Below are positions 9,286-17,706 of a stretch of 64,000 bases of DNA, piece after piece. This stretch comes from Caballeronia arvi (lineage in GTDB: Bacteria; Pseudomonadota; Gammaproteobacteria; Burkholderiales; Burkholderiaceae): assembly GCF_001544695.2 (NCBI RefSeq), contig NZ_FCOM02000040.1, positions 1 through 64,000 on the forward strand, written 5' to 3'. Both the position numbers and the translations under genes were made by a program. Numbering within the stretch: position 1 is the stretch's first letter; every line of letters starts with the position of its first letter. Below the pieces are notes generated by a model. It was not told the DNA's origin. It made no database searches and saw only the letters and a program-made list of their open reading frames with translations.

Positions 9286-9553
9286 CATCGATCCGGCGCT
9301 CGTCGCCGTGCTGGCGCAGCTTTGGCGGGCGCACAGCGAGACGCCGGGGCGCGCATGGTCGCTGGCGAAGCTCGCGAAGCAGTCCGACCTGCCGATGAGC
9401 GCATTGCGGCGGCAACTGACCGGGCTGGCGGATGGCGGGCTGGCCGAGGTGCAGATGAGCGAGGAAGGCACGGGACACGCGTGGTTGACGGAGGAGGGTG
9501 TGGCGCTTAGTCAATCAGTATTCGGCGACAACGCATCGGACGCCAGAAACTGA
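9275..9553 (+). CDS. Small winged-helix transcriptional regulator-like protein
   Basis: A 92-residue protein starting with GTG inside the end of the MocR gene (11-base overlap, GAAGGAG at 9261), so it is translationally coupled. Residues 15-70 look like a winged helix: a helix with LAVLAQLWRAH-like pattern, recognition helix SDLPMSALRRQLTGL, and a wing around GLAEVQMSEEGTGHAWLTEEG. It resembles MarR/ArsR-like small regulators widespread in Burkholderia. Target and ligand are unknown. Confidence 0.7.
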   Translation: MNDDIDPALVAVLAQLWRAHSETPGRAWSLAKLAKQSDLPMSALRRQLTGLADGGLAEVQMSEEGTGHAWLTEEGVALSQSVFGDNASDARN

Positions 9554-9668
9554 AACGGAGCGTTTTTGTCAGTTTCGTTGGAGGCTATGGACTTTGATTG
9601 AGTTCAACGGATATGCTCGCAAATTCTTTGTATATGAGCAGCGGATATGGCTGCGAGCAGGTATCTAG

Positions 9669-10541
9669 ATGATCAAAGTTGACGGTTACTTCATCAACCT
9701 CGACCGGAGTGAGGATCGGCGTGCGTCGATGAACCGGCAACTCGAAGATCTCGGATGCGGCCACTTCATCCGGCGCTTTCCCGCGGTGAACGGCGCGCTG
9801 GAAGGGCCGTTCGACAATACCGGCCAGAACGGTGTGTGGGCATGCCGCCGTTCGCACGAGCAGGTCATTCTTCAGGCTGACGAAGCATCCGCGACCGTGA
9901 TTCTCGAGGACGACGTAGACATCAGCCGCCACTTTCCGGACATCATAAACGAAGGCGTGATCAGCAATATCATCGACAGTACGCCGGAACTCGACATCTT
10001 CTTTCTGGATTGCAGTCCGTTCTTCGATCAGATTCCGCTGCTGATCAGGACCACTGAACGTTACATGCGCAATCGGAAGATAGCGGACGCAGCCGAACCG
10101 GACCGCCACCAGCTCGACGGCATCGGCTTTCCCGATGCGCGAACGATCTATGCTTTCTGCGCCGCGGGGTATGTGGTCACGCCGAAAGGCAAGGCCAGCT
10201 TGCGCCGGCTTTTCGAAGCCACGCAGGAAGCGCACATGCCGATCGATATTCTGTATCGCGACTGGATCGCCTCCGGCGCGCTGAAGGCGAACATCACCGT
10301 ACCGTTTCTCGTCACGCCAAAATACATGAGCCAGTCGACGATCGAATATGGCGAACTCGATCAGGCGCAGTTGTTGGGCGAGCGGCAGAGTCGTCTGACG
10401 GGCGCGATTCGGCGCATGCTGTTCGCGAGCAATCCCGGCATCGTGCAGGACGAAGTCGAACCCCTCCTTTGCGACGCACCCGCTTCGCCGGAGTATCGGC
10501 TGACCATGAGAATGTACGAATCCTTGTGGGCAGCCCAGTAA
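9669..10541 (+). CDS. Glycosyltransferase family 25 (LPS/LgtB-like)
   Basis: Predicted 290-residue glycosyltransferase of the GT25 (LgtB/LpsA) type, which transfers a sugar from a nucleotide sugar to lipopolysaccharide or another glycan. The start has the family pattern YFINLDRSEDRRASMNRQL; GVWACRRSHEQV and the acidic metal-site motif VILEDDVDI (EDD at 80-82) follow, then an AGYVVTPKGKASLRRL segment. No membrane segment is seen. No other LPS gene is adjacent, so its acceptor cannot be inferred. The ribosome-binding site (GCAGG) is weak. Base composition just upstream is lower in GC than its neighbours, which may point to transfer. Confidence 0.8.
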   Translation: MIKVDGYFINLDRSEDRRASMNRQLEDLGCGHFIRRFPAVNGALEGPFDNTGQNGVWACRRSHEQVILQADEASATVILEDDVDISRHFPDIINEGVISNIIDSTPELDIFFLDCSPFFDQIPLLIRTTERYMRNRKIADAAEPDRHQLDGIGFPDARTIYAFCAAGYVVTPKGKASLRRLFEATQEAHMPIDILYRDWIASGALKANITVPFLVTPKYMSQSTIEYGELDQAQLLGERQSRLTGAIRRMLFASNPGIVQDEVEPLLCDAPASPEYRLTMRMYESLWAAQ

Positions 10542-10620
10542 GCGGATCCGGCCTCAGGATACAGACGGAAATACGCATGCTAAGGTAGCCACTCGAAGCG
10601 CGGACTTCCGGCAGAACTCC

Positions 10621-12072
10621 TTGGACATCCACATCACCCTCCACGGCCGCCGCGACCTGACCGGCCAGATCTACGGCCAGTTGCGCGCGGGCATCATCGA
10701 AGGGCGGCTCGCGGCGAATGCGCGTCTGCCGTCCACGCGCGATCTCGCCGCGCAACTCGGCGTGTCGCGCAAGACCACGCTCGAAGTCTTCGAGCGCCTG
10801 ATCGCGGAAGGTTTTCTGCGCACCCGCGCGGGCGACGGCACCTTTGTCGCGGAAGGGCTCACGCGGCTGCCTTCCGCGCTGACCGAACCGGTCTCGTCCC
10901 GCGCCCGCGCGAGCGGCATCTGGCGCAAGATGCCCGAGCGCATGGCGATGCCGATGCCGCCCGCCCGCGAAACGCTCGACTGCGACTTCAAGGGCGGCGT
11001 GACCGAAAAATCGCTCTTTCCCTACGATGCCTGGCGGCGCTGCCTGAATCAGGCGCTGCGCACGCAGGCTCGCACGAACGGCGGCGTCGCGGGTTATCGC
11101 GATCCGGGCGGCGAGCAGGAGCTTCGTCTCGGCATCGCGCGCTATCTCGCATTCAGCCGCGCGGTCGTGTGCAACTGGCAGGACGTGCTCGTGACGCAGG
11201 GCGCGCAGCAGGCGCTCGACCTGCTCGCGCGCGTCGTGATCCAGCCGGGCGATGTCGTCGCGGTCGAAGAGCCGGGCTATCCGCCCGCGCGCGCGCTCTT
11301 CGCGGCGCTGGGCGCGCGCCTCGCGCATGTGCCGGTGGACGGCGAGGGCATCGTCGTGGAGAAACTGCCGCGCAATACGCGCCTCGTCTACGTGACGCCG
11401 TCGCACCAGTTTCCGCTCGGCATGCCGATGAGCCTGGAGCGGCGCATCGAGCTGCTCGAGTGGGCCGCGAAGCGCGGCGCGGTGATCGTCGAGGATGACT
11501 ACGACGGCGAATTCCGCTTCGAAGGCCGGCCGGTGGAATCGCTGAAGAGTCTGGATCGCGCGGGGCTCGTCGCGTATCTGGGCACGTTCTCGAAGACGCT
11601 GTTTCCCGATCTGCGGCTCGGCTACGTGGTGCCGCCCGCGACACTGTCGGAGCCGCTCTGGACCGCGAAGCAGATCTGCGACTGGCACAGTTGCATGCTG
11701 ACGCAAACGGCGCTCGGCGCATTCATGCTCGATGGCGAATACGCGAAGCATCTGCGCCGCATGCACAAGGCGTACGCGGCGCGGCGCGCGGTGCTGATCG
11801 AGCGCTTGCGCGGCGAGCTCGCGCCGTGGTTCGAGCCGCTGCCCGCAACGGCGGGCATCCATCTCGTCGCGCGGCTGAACGGCTCATTGCGTGAAGATGA
11901 CGTGGTCGCGGCGGCGCGCGAGGCGTCGGTCGGGCTGTACGGCATTGGTGCGTATTACGCGGGCGAGCCTGCGCAGCAAGGCATGCTGTTCGGCTATGGA
12001 GCCACGACCGTCGACGCGATCGAGCGTGGCATGACGCGCCTCGCCGCGCTCATGCCGACGCTCAGGCGCTAG
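10621..12072 (+). CDS. MocR/PdxR-type regulator (GntR plus aminotransferase domain)
   Basis: Predicted 483 residues. An N-terminal GntR winged helix (LTGQIYGQLRAGIIEGRL, then LPSTRDLAAQLGVSRKT) is followed by a full aminotransferase-like domain with VTQGAQQALDLLARV, PGDVVAVEEPGYPPAR, TPSHQFPLG, EDDYDGEFRF and the PLP lysine in YLGTFSKTLFPDLRLGY. The EDDYDGEFR and SHQFPLG wording belongs to the PdxR-like subgroup and differs from the other two MocR proteins in this window. The start is TTG with only a weak upstream ribosome-binding site. No divergent partner is present, so its target is unclear. It converges on the TAXI binding-protein gene with 9 bases between stops. Confidence 0.85.
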   Translation: MDIHITLHGRRDLTGQIYGQLRAGIIEGRLAANARLPSTRDLAAQLGVSRKTTLEVFERLIAEGFLRTRAGDGTFVAEGLTRLPSALTEPVSSRARASGIWRKMPERMAMPMPPARETLDCDFKGGVTEKSLFPYDAWRRCLNQALRTQARTNGGVAGYRDPGGEQELRLGIARYLAFSRAVVCNWQDVLVTQGAQQALDLLARVVIQPGDVVAVEEPGYPPARALFAALGARLAHVPVDGEGIVVEKLPRNTRLVYVTPSHQFPLGMPMSLERRIELLEWAAKRGAVIVEDDYDGEFRFEGRPVESLKSLDRAGLVAYLGTFSKTLFPDLRLGYVVPPATLSEPLWTAKQICDWHSCMLTQTALGAFMLDGEYAKHLRRMHKAYAARRAVLIERLRGELAPWFEPLPATAGIHLVARLNGSLREDDVVAAAREASVGLYGIGAYYAGEPAQQGMLFGYGATTVDAIERGMTRLAALMPTLRR

Positions 12073-12081
12073 CTTCGCGCG

Positions 12082-13218
12082 TCACTGATCGCACAACAGC
12101 AGCAGCTTTTCCTGTGCGCTGCAGCTCTCCTTTTTGGGCTTCTGCGCGGCCGCGTCCTGACGCGTTGCGACCTTGCGCGCCGGATTCTGCGACTGCTCGG
12201 CCGCCGCCGTGCGCTGCGCGATGCACGCGCGCAAGTGCTTTTCCATCGGCGGATAGTATTTCCAGCCCTTCGTGAGCGGCGGCAGTTCGAGATGCACCTG
12301 CTTCCACTTCGGATGGCCCTGCGCCTGCAGCGTGTCGAAGTTCGCGCACAGCGAATCGGCGAACTTCGACAGCGCGCCGACCGTGCCGCGCAAGCCGTAA
12401 TCGTAGGTCACGAGGAATGCTTTCACGGTGAGCGTCGGCGTGTCTTCCTGAATCCAGTTCGGATAGCTCGACGTGCGGATCGTCGCGGGGAAGTACGTCT
12501 GCTTCGCGCGCGCGGTTTCCTGCGCGCCGGAATCGAGGCGCAGCAGCTTGATCTGCTTCAGCAACTCGGGATTCATGTCCTGAAAGAGCTTCGCGGGCTG
12601 CCCCGCGACGATCACCGCGACATCGATCTTGCCGACGATCAGCCGCGCGAGCGAATCCTCGTTGTTGAGATGCTGCTCGTTCGCATCGGCGATCGGCTCG
12701 CCGAACATCAGCCGATACAGCGTCTCCGCCGATTGCGCCGTGCCGCTGCCGATCGGCCCGACGCTGATGTTCTTGCCCTTGATCTCGTGGATGTACTTCA
12801 TCGGCGAATCGGCGCGCGTGACGAAATAAATCTCTTCGTCGTAGAGCGGCATGATGAGCCGCAGCGGCTTGATGATCTTGCCGGCGTCGGCGTTGCCCGA
12901 GGTCGCCATGTCCATGTACGCCTGATACACGTCCGATTGCACCAGCGCGAACTTCACGCCGGGTTCGTAGCGCATGCGCTGCACGTTTTCCGCCGATCCT
13001 TTCGACGGCAGCACTTCCAGTTCGATGCCCGCCGGCTCCGCCACGTACTTCGACAGGTCCTGACCGATCTGGATATACGTGCCGCGTTCCTGGCCCGTGG
13101 TGATCTTGTAGGGAATCGGATCGGCGGCGAAGCTCGATCCCGCGCCGGCCAGCCCGGCGATGGCGAGAAGCGCCAGCGCGCCCCGTGCGGCGTTGCGCAT
13201 GCATTTCGTGGTGAACAT
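12082..13218 (-). CDS. TAXI-family solute-binding protein (orphan)
   Basis: A 378-residue exported protein. Residues 1-32 are a signal peptide (ALALLAIAGLAGAGSSFAA, cleavage near AA-DPIPY). The mature part has the TAXI family start ITTGQERGTYIQIGQDLSKYV, then VLPSKGSAENVQRM and IGSGTAQSAETLYRL. TAXI proteins are the periplasmic receptors of TRAP transporters, but no TRAP membrane subunits are nearby, so it may serve a distant permease or act as a sensor. The last ~60 residues are an unusual Lys/Ala/Gln-rich tail with two Cys (SCSAQEKLLLLCDQ), absent from standard members as far as I know. Confidence 0.82.
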   Translation of the reverse strand: MFTTKCMRNAARGALALLAIAGLAGAGSSFAADPIPYKITTGQERGTYIQIGQDLSKYVAEPAGIELEVLPSKGSAENVQRMRYEPGVKFALVQSDVYQAYMDMATSGNADAGKIIKPLRLIMPLYDEEIYFVTRADSPMKYIHEIKGKNISVGPIGSGTAQSAETLYRLMFGEPIADANEQHLNNEDSLARLIVGKIDVAVIVAGQPAKLFQDMNPELLKQIKLLRLDSGAQETARAKQTYFPATIRTSSYPNWIQEDTPTLTVKAFLVTYDYGLRGTVGALSKFADSLCANFDTLQAQGHPKWKQVHLELPPLTKGWKYYPPMEKHLRACIAQRTAAAEQSQNPARKVATRQDAAAQKPKKESCSAQEKLLLLCDQ

Positions 13219-13406
13219 GATTGACCCTTTGATCGGAGTTGGAACGGGTGCTTTTTAAACTCGCGCGATGCGGGTAGTCATTCGCGGCGCGCGCAATCTG
13301 CTCATGCACGGTCATTCACATGCGTCTTCACGCGAAGCCGCGTGGCGTGTGTGCCTTCCGTGCCGATGTCTCTGTATGTACTTGTTCTTGCGTCGTTCTT
13401 TATTTT

Positions 13407-15380
13407 TTAACGCGACGGCTTCGGCGACGGTGCGCCGCCGCTCCAGCCGTATTGCTTGATGGCGCGCTCGAGCTCCTCGGTCTTGTCGGAGTCCAGATGC
13501 GAGCCCGCCGGCATGGCGGCAAACGGGGGCGACGCCGTTGCGGCGGTTGCCGGCTGCGCGCTGCGCGGCGCGGCGCTCGCCTGCGCGGCGGGCTGGCTGA
13601 CGACCGGGACGCGCTGCGGCTGAGCGGTGGCTGTCTGGGCGACCGGCTGTGCGCTGGCTGCGGGCGTGCGCGGCACGGCGGCTTGCATCGTCGAGGTGGC
13701 AGGCGGCAGCGCGCTGCTCTGGTTCGCGGGTTGAGCCGCGCGCGGCGCGGAGGCGCGCGGAGCCGGCGCGGACGGCTGCGGCGGATCTTCGCCGAGGTAA
13801 TACGCGCCGCGCGAGTTGGCCGGACGTGTGGTCTGCGCCGGCTCGTCACCGAGATAGTAGGGTGCGCGCGGGTTCGTACTCCGGGCGCTGGCCGCGCCGG
13901 AAGGCTGCGCTTCTTCGTCGCCGAGGTAGTAAGGCGCGCGCGCTGCCTGCGTGACGGGCGCCGCGTTGCTCTTCGCCGCCGGCTGCTGCGACGATGGCGC
14001 CGCAGCCTGTGCCGATGGCGCCGGCGCTTGCCTGGGCGCCTGCGTGGAAGGCGCGGGCGCCGTCATCGTCGTGGCGACGGTAGGCGGCAGGGGCGGCATG
14101 ATCGACGCGGTGAGCGCGCTGGTCGCCGCCTGGGCTCGCGCGATCTTCTCCGCCCGCGCGTCTTCCTCGGCCTGGCGTGCGGCAGTGCTGCGTTGCCCCG
14201 CGCGGCGCTCCGTTGCAGGTTTCTGCGCAAGGACGTTCGGTTTCGCACCGGGCGCGGCCGCTGCAACGTTTGCCTGAGCGGGAACGGGTGCGGGCGCGGC
14301 GGCGCCGGCCCGCGGCGCGGCTGCGGCGGCCGTGTTCGTCGTGTCGCCTGCGGAGGGCGCCGTGCCGGGCATCCTCTTCGCAAGCGCGGCTGCCGCCGTC
14401 GGTGCGAGCCAGCCCGCATGCGAGATCACGCGCTCGAGCATCGCTTGCGATTCGATGTTGCTGCCGTCGAGCGCGAGCGCCTCGCCCGCATTCTGCTGCA
14501 CGCACGCCCAGGCGGAGGTCCGCTCGCAGGCGCGCGCGAGCTGCAACGCGGCGTCGCGCTGCGATTCGCGCTTGACGAGCTCGTCCTTCAGGGATTCGTA
14601 GTCCGCGCGCGCCTGTTGCTGCGCCGGCAGGACCCTCATTAGCGCACGGGCGCTCGCGAGATCGTGTTGATCGAGCGCGAAGCGCACGTCCTGCAGCGCA
14701 TCGCCGGAAGCGGGGGCGCGGGTCATGGTCGGCGCGCGCTGCTCGGTCGTTGCGGGTGCGGCGGGCATATCGGATGTGCCGGTCGCGCCGCGCATCAGTG
14801 CGCCGACCTTCGAGTCGATCGCGCCCGAGACGCTGTGTTCGGCGGAAGGCGTGCCGACGTTGTCGGAATCGCCGAGCTGGTAGTAGAACATCGCGCCGAG
14901 CACCAAAACGAGGCCGCATCCGCCCGCGATGATCGTCTTCTTCTGGTTCCAGCGCTCGGAGCCGGGCAGGGCGTCCCAATCGTTGCTGGATTCGGCGTAG
15001 GCGTTGCGCGCGGATTCCTCGGCACGGCGCGTGCGATATTCCGCCGCTTTCTGGGCGATGCGCTCGCTCGCGCGCTCCGTCCAGCGCGAGCGCATGCCCG
15101 GCTCGACGCGTTCGGACCCGCGCTCGGAAGAACTCCCGTGCGCGCCCATCGAGCCTGCGGAATGGGTTGCGGAAGCCGCAGCCGATGCGAGCGGCGCGGC
15201 CGCCTCTTCGAACATTTGCGCGCGCGGCTTCTCCGCGCGGGCCTCGCGCTTCTGGCCGAACGCGGCGCTGCGGTCGGCGCCGCAATTGGGGCAACTGTCG
15301 GCGTTCTTGCGCACCGTGCTGCCGCACCGCTGGCAGACGACGGAGAACATGGATGCGGGAAACGTCAGACGCGTGGTCAT
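13407..15380 (-). CDS. Zinc-ribbon, single-pass membrane protein with YYLG repeats
   Basis: Predicted 657 residues from the ATG at 15380; a longer reading frame exists but a GAGGG site precedes this ATG. Layout: a zinc ribbon (Cys16, Cys19, Cys30, Cys33 in CQRCG and CPNCG); a basic/Ala-rich linker; one transmembrane helix at about 149-168 (TIIAGGCGLVLVLGAMFYYQ); a helical region around 220-330 resembling a TPR-like stretch (ARALMRVLPAQQQARADYES, ACVQQNAGEALALDGSN); then a long Ala/Pro/Gln-rich tail. In that tail R-A-P-Y-Y-L-G-D-E or a close variant occurs three times (nucleotides about 13790-13945). The topology suggests a cytoplasmic ribbon and a periplasmic Pro/Ala-rich arm. Function unknown. 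Confidence 0.7.
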   Translation of the reverse strand: MTTRLTFPASMFSVVCQRCGSTVRKNADSCPNCGADRSAAFGQKREARAEKPRAQMFEEAAAPLASAAASATHSAGSMGAHGSSSERGSERVEPGMRSRWTERASERIAQKAAEYRTRRAEESARNAYAESSNDWDALPGSERWNQKKTIIAGGCGLVLVLGAMFYYQLGDSDNVGTPSAEHSVSGAIDSKVGALMRGATGTSDMPAAPATTEQRAPTMTRAPASGDALQDVRFALDQHDLASARALMRVLPAQQQARADYESLKDELVKRESQRDAALQLARACERTSAWACVQQNAGEALALDGSNIESQAMLERVISHAGWLAPTAAAALAKRMPGTAPSAGDTTNTAAAAAPRAGAAAPAPVPAQANVAAAAPGAKPNVLAQKPATERRAGQRSTAARQAEEDARAEKIARAQAATSALTASIMPPLPPTVATTMTAPAPSTQAPRQAPAPSAQAAAPSSQQPAAKSNAAPVTQAARAPYYLGDEEAQPSGAASARSTNPRAPYYLGDEPAQTTRPANSRGAYYLGEDPPQPSAPAPRASAPRAAQPANQSSALPPATSTMQAAVPRTPAASAQPVAQTATAQPQRVPVVSQPAAQASAAPRSAQPATAATASPPFAAMPAGSHLDSDKTEELERAIKQYGWSGGAPSPKPSR

Positions 15381-15971
15381 GCTGGAGCCCTCGAAGGACA
15401 GGTGCGTGAGCTTGCCGATTTCGCGTGGCCGCAATGCGCGCCGAGTCGCGCGCGTAATCGCAGGGACGCGGTCCCGCGGCAGCAATCCTTCGTATTGTTT
15501 CCTCGTTCGCGATGTGCGCTGACGGGAAACGACATTCCGACTATGGTTCAACCGCTATCGGACGTCAATTGCCTTTCGCACCTATTCCGGGCCGCCAACT
15601 TAAGCGACTACACCATTGCGTCTCGTCGTGTTTCGTATGGCGTCGGAACGTACGTCCGGCGCATGGCCCTGATGTCGATGTGAAAGCGTCGGATCGGCAC
15701 GCGCCGCGCCTCGCTCTTCTTCGCTCACGATATTTCTGACATTTTGGGATGCCGCCGGCGGTTGTGAACCGCCAATCCCTAGCCGTTAGACGACAAGGGT
15801 GTGCGTTCGCCGGATAACCCACTGATGACAAAGCGATTCCCGCCGGCGGTCGAGCGTTGTTGCACGCCAACGCCGGACTCGTAAGGTGGCCGAAATTCGC
15901 TAAGGGTTCCGAAGCGTCGTCCGAAAAGAGGGCTTTCGGCCGCGGACGACCCGAAAATGAAAACGAAAGCG
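15381..15971. other. Gene-free stretch between the zinc-ribbon protein and the semialdehyde dehydrogenase
   Basis: No convincing protein gene is seen in this stretch. It contains the tRNA-like fragment at 15746-15801 and a second hairpin at 15916-15950 (GTCGTCCG paired with CGGACGAC, inner pairing CCGAAA/TTTCGG). The part next to 15380 must hold the promoter of the zinc-ribbon gene, but no clear -35/-10 pair was recognised. Base composition is less GC-rich around 15540-15680. Confidence 0.6.
15746..15801 (-). pseudogene. tRNA-like fragment (acceptor, D-arm and anticodon-arm part only)
   Basis: On the minus strand CACCCTT is followed by CGTCTAACGGCTAGGG, which closely matches the D-arm wording of bacterial tRNA-Glu/Gln genes (CGTCTAACGGTTAGGA). 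Next comes a perfect 5-bp stem GGCGG/CCGCC with the 7-base loop TTCACAA, which would place CAC (valine) as the anticodon. The TpsiC arm and 3' acceptor half are missing; the sequence ends instead in GGCGGCATCCC, whose ATCCC pairs with the earlier GGGAT. I read this as a decayed or truncated tRNA, possibly an old integration site, or a tRNA-mimicking small RNA. It is not a functional standard tRNA. Confidence 0.35.
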
Positions 15972-16008
15972 AACGGCCCGCGGCGTGAATTTCACGCCGC
16001 GGGCCGTT
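15972..16008 (-). terminator. Strong terminator hairpin of the semialdehyde dehydrogenase gene
   Basis: AACGGCCCGCGGCGTGAA (15972-15989) pairs perfectly over 18 bases with 15991-16008 across a minimal loop. It starts 17 bases beyond the stop of the minus-strand dehydrogenase, and on that strand is followed by T-rich sequence (CGCTTTCGTTTTC). A further hairpin at 15916-15950 lies behind it. Confidence 0.85.
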
Positions 16009-16025
16009 TCGATCGACCGAAAGCC

Positions 16026-17609
16026 TTACTTCGCCAGTTGCAGCTTGCCGTCGATGCGGCGGTTCAGGCCGAGCGGGTTCTCCGTCTTGAGCGCGTCGGG
16101 CAGGAGCGCGTCAGGCAGATCCTGATAGCTGACCGGGCGCAGGAAGCGGTTGATCGCGAGGCTGCCGACCGAGGTCGAGCGGCCATCCGCCGTCGACGGG
16201 AACGGGCCGCCGTGCACCATCGCGTGGCCGACCTCCACGCCCGTGCCGAAGCCGTTCACCAGCAGGCGGCCGGTGCGGCGCTCGAGCGCGGGCAGGACGC
16301 TGCGCGCGTCGGCGTAGTCGGCTTCGTCGATATGCAGCGCCGACGTCAACTGGCCTTCCAGCGATTCGATCAGCGCGAGCATCGTCGCGAGGTCGGGGCA
16401 GCGCACGACGAGCGACGACGCGCCGAAAATCTCTTCCTGCAACTCGTGGCTCTTGCGGAACGCATCGGCGGTGGTGACGAACAGCGCCGACTGGCCCTGA
16501 TTGTCGCCCTTCGCCTCGACGCCGCGTGCGGCGGTCGTCACGCCCGCATGGTCGGCGGCGCGCGCCACGGCGCTCTGGTAGGTCTTGCAGATGCCCGGCG
16601 TGAGCATCGTCTGCGCGGCGGTTTCGTTCAGCGCCGCCGATGCCGCTGCGATGAACTTGTCGAGATCCGGACCGTCGACGGCGAGCAGCAGACCCGGATT
16701 CGTGCAGAACTGGCCCGCACCGAGGACCAGCGACGACACGAACGCCTTCGCGATGCCTTCCGCGCGGTTCTTGAGCGCGTTCGGGAACAGCAGAACCGGG
16801 TTGATGCTGCTCATTTCCGCGTAGACGGGAATCGGTTCGGCGCGTGCCGCGGCGATCTTCATGAGTGCCGTGCCGCCGCCGCGCGAGCCGGTGAAGCCTG
16901 CTGCCTTGATGCGGTTGTCGGCGACGAGCCCCTGACCGACGTCACGGCCGCTGTCGAACAGCAGCGAGAACGTGCCCTCCGGCATGCCGCAGTCCTTCAC
17001 GGCCTTCTGCACCGCGCGGCCGACGAGTTCCGCCGTGCCGGGATGCGCCGAGTGCGCCTTGACGATGACCGGACAGCCTGCGGCGAGCGCCGAGGCCGTG
17101 TCGCCGCCGGCGACGGAGAACGCGAGCGGGAAGTTGCTCGCGCCGAACACCGCGACCGGGCCGACGCCGATATGACGCAGACGCAGATCGACGCGCGGCA
17201 GCGGCTTGCGCTCAGGCTGCGCCGGATCGATGCGCACGCCGAGGAAATCGCCGTTGCGGACGACGTCGGCGAACATGCGCAACTGGCCGACCGTGCGGCC
17301 GCGCTCGCCTTCGAGACGCGCGCGCGGCAGCCCGCTTTCGATCATGCAGCGTTCGATCAGGTCGTCGCCGATATCGAGGATGTTCTGCGCGATGGTGTCG
17401 AGGAACGCGGCGCGCGCTTCGGGCGCGGTTTCGCGATACACGTCGAACGCGGTCCACGCGAGCGCGCACGCGCGGTCGAGATCGGCGAGCGTCGCGCCGC
17501 CGAAAGCCGGTTCGATGGCCGCGCCGGTCGACGCGTTGACGGCCTTGATCGAGCCGTTCGAGCCCGGAACCGATTGCTGACCGATGAGCAGGTTGCCAGT
17601 GAGTTGCAT
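16026..17609 (-). CDS. Alpha-ketoglutaric semialdehyde dehydrogenase (2,5-dioxovalerate dehydrogenase)
   Basis: A 527-residue aldehyde dehydrogenase of the NADP-dependent KGSADH type, oxidising 2,5-dioxopentanoate to 2-oxoglutarate at the end of glucarate, galactarate or pentose (Weimberg) pathways. Visible features are FGASNFPLAFSVAGGDTASA in the cofactor domain, KAHSAHPGTAELV, the FTGSRGGG turn, the general base Glu265 in YAEMSSINPV, and the nucleophile Cys302 in GAGQFCTNPG. The HSAHP and NPG wording separates this group from ordinary succinate semialdehyde dehydrogenases. It is divergent from a LysR regulator with a shared control region at 17610-17750. No sugar-acid dehydratase is adjacent. 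Confidence 0.85.
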   Translation of the reverse strand: MQLTGNLLIGQQSVPGSNGSIKAVNASTGAAIEPAFGGATLADLDRACALAWTAFDVYRETAPEARAAFLDTIAQNILDIGDDLIERCMIESGLPRARLEGERGRTVGQLRMFADVVRNGDFLGVRIDPAQPERKPLPRVDLRLRHIGVGPVAVFGASNFPLAFSVAGGDTASALAAGCPVIVKAHSAHPGTAELVGRAVQKAVKDCGMPEGTFSLLFDSGRDVGQGLVADNRIKAAGFTGSRGGGTALMKIAAARAEPIPVYAEMSSINPVLLFPNALKNRAEGIAKAFVSSLVLGAGQFCTNPGLLLAVDGPDLDKFIAAASAALNETAAQTMLTPGICKTYQSAVARAADHAGVTTAARGVEAKGDNQGQSALFVTTADAFRKSHELQEEIFGASSLVVRCPDLATMLALIESLEGQLTSALHIDEADYADARSVLPALERRTGRLLVNGFGTGVEVGHAMVHGGPFPSTADGRSTSVGSLAINRFLRPVSYQDLPDALLPDALKTENPLGLNRRIDGKLQLAK

Positions 17610-17674
17610 GTTGTCTCGTCCTTGCGATGAGTGATTCGTGGCGGACCGGTTGTACGATGACTCGCCCTATGCCG

Positions 17675-17706
17675 ACTATACGGTCTCGCGCACGCCGCTG
17701 TATAGT
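17675..17706. promoter_or_regulatory. Inverted-repeat operator between the dehydrogenase and its LysR regulator
   Basis: ACTATAC (17675-17681) and GTATAGT (17700-17706) are exact inverted copies 18 bases apart. Each arm also contains a -10-like TATAGT (minus strand 17680-17675; plus strand 17701-17706), so the site could overlap both divergent promoters. This fits autoregulated LysR-type control, but binding is inferred. Confidence 0.4.

Noticed and set aside
12235..13224. Plus-strand open frame over the TAXI gene
   Set aside because: Arg/Leu-rich shadow of a well-recognised exported protein.
13320..14642. Plus-strand open frame of 440 codons over the zinc-ribbon gene
   Set aside because: Dominated by Arg and Gly, without motifs; the minus strand has a zinc ribbon, a membrane helix and ordered repeats.
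15957..17630. 557-codon plus-strand open frame over the semialdehyde dehydrogenase
   Set aside because: Antisense shadow; the minus strand encodes a complete dehydrogenase with all catalytic residues.
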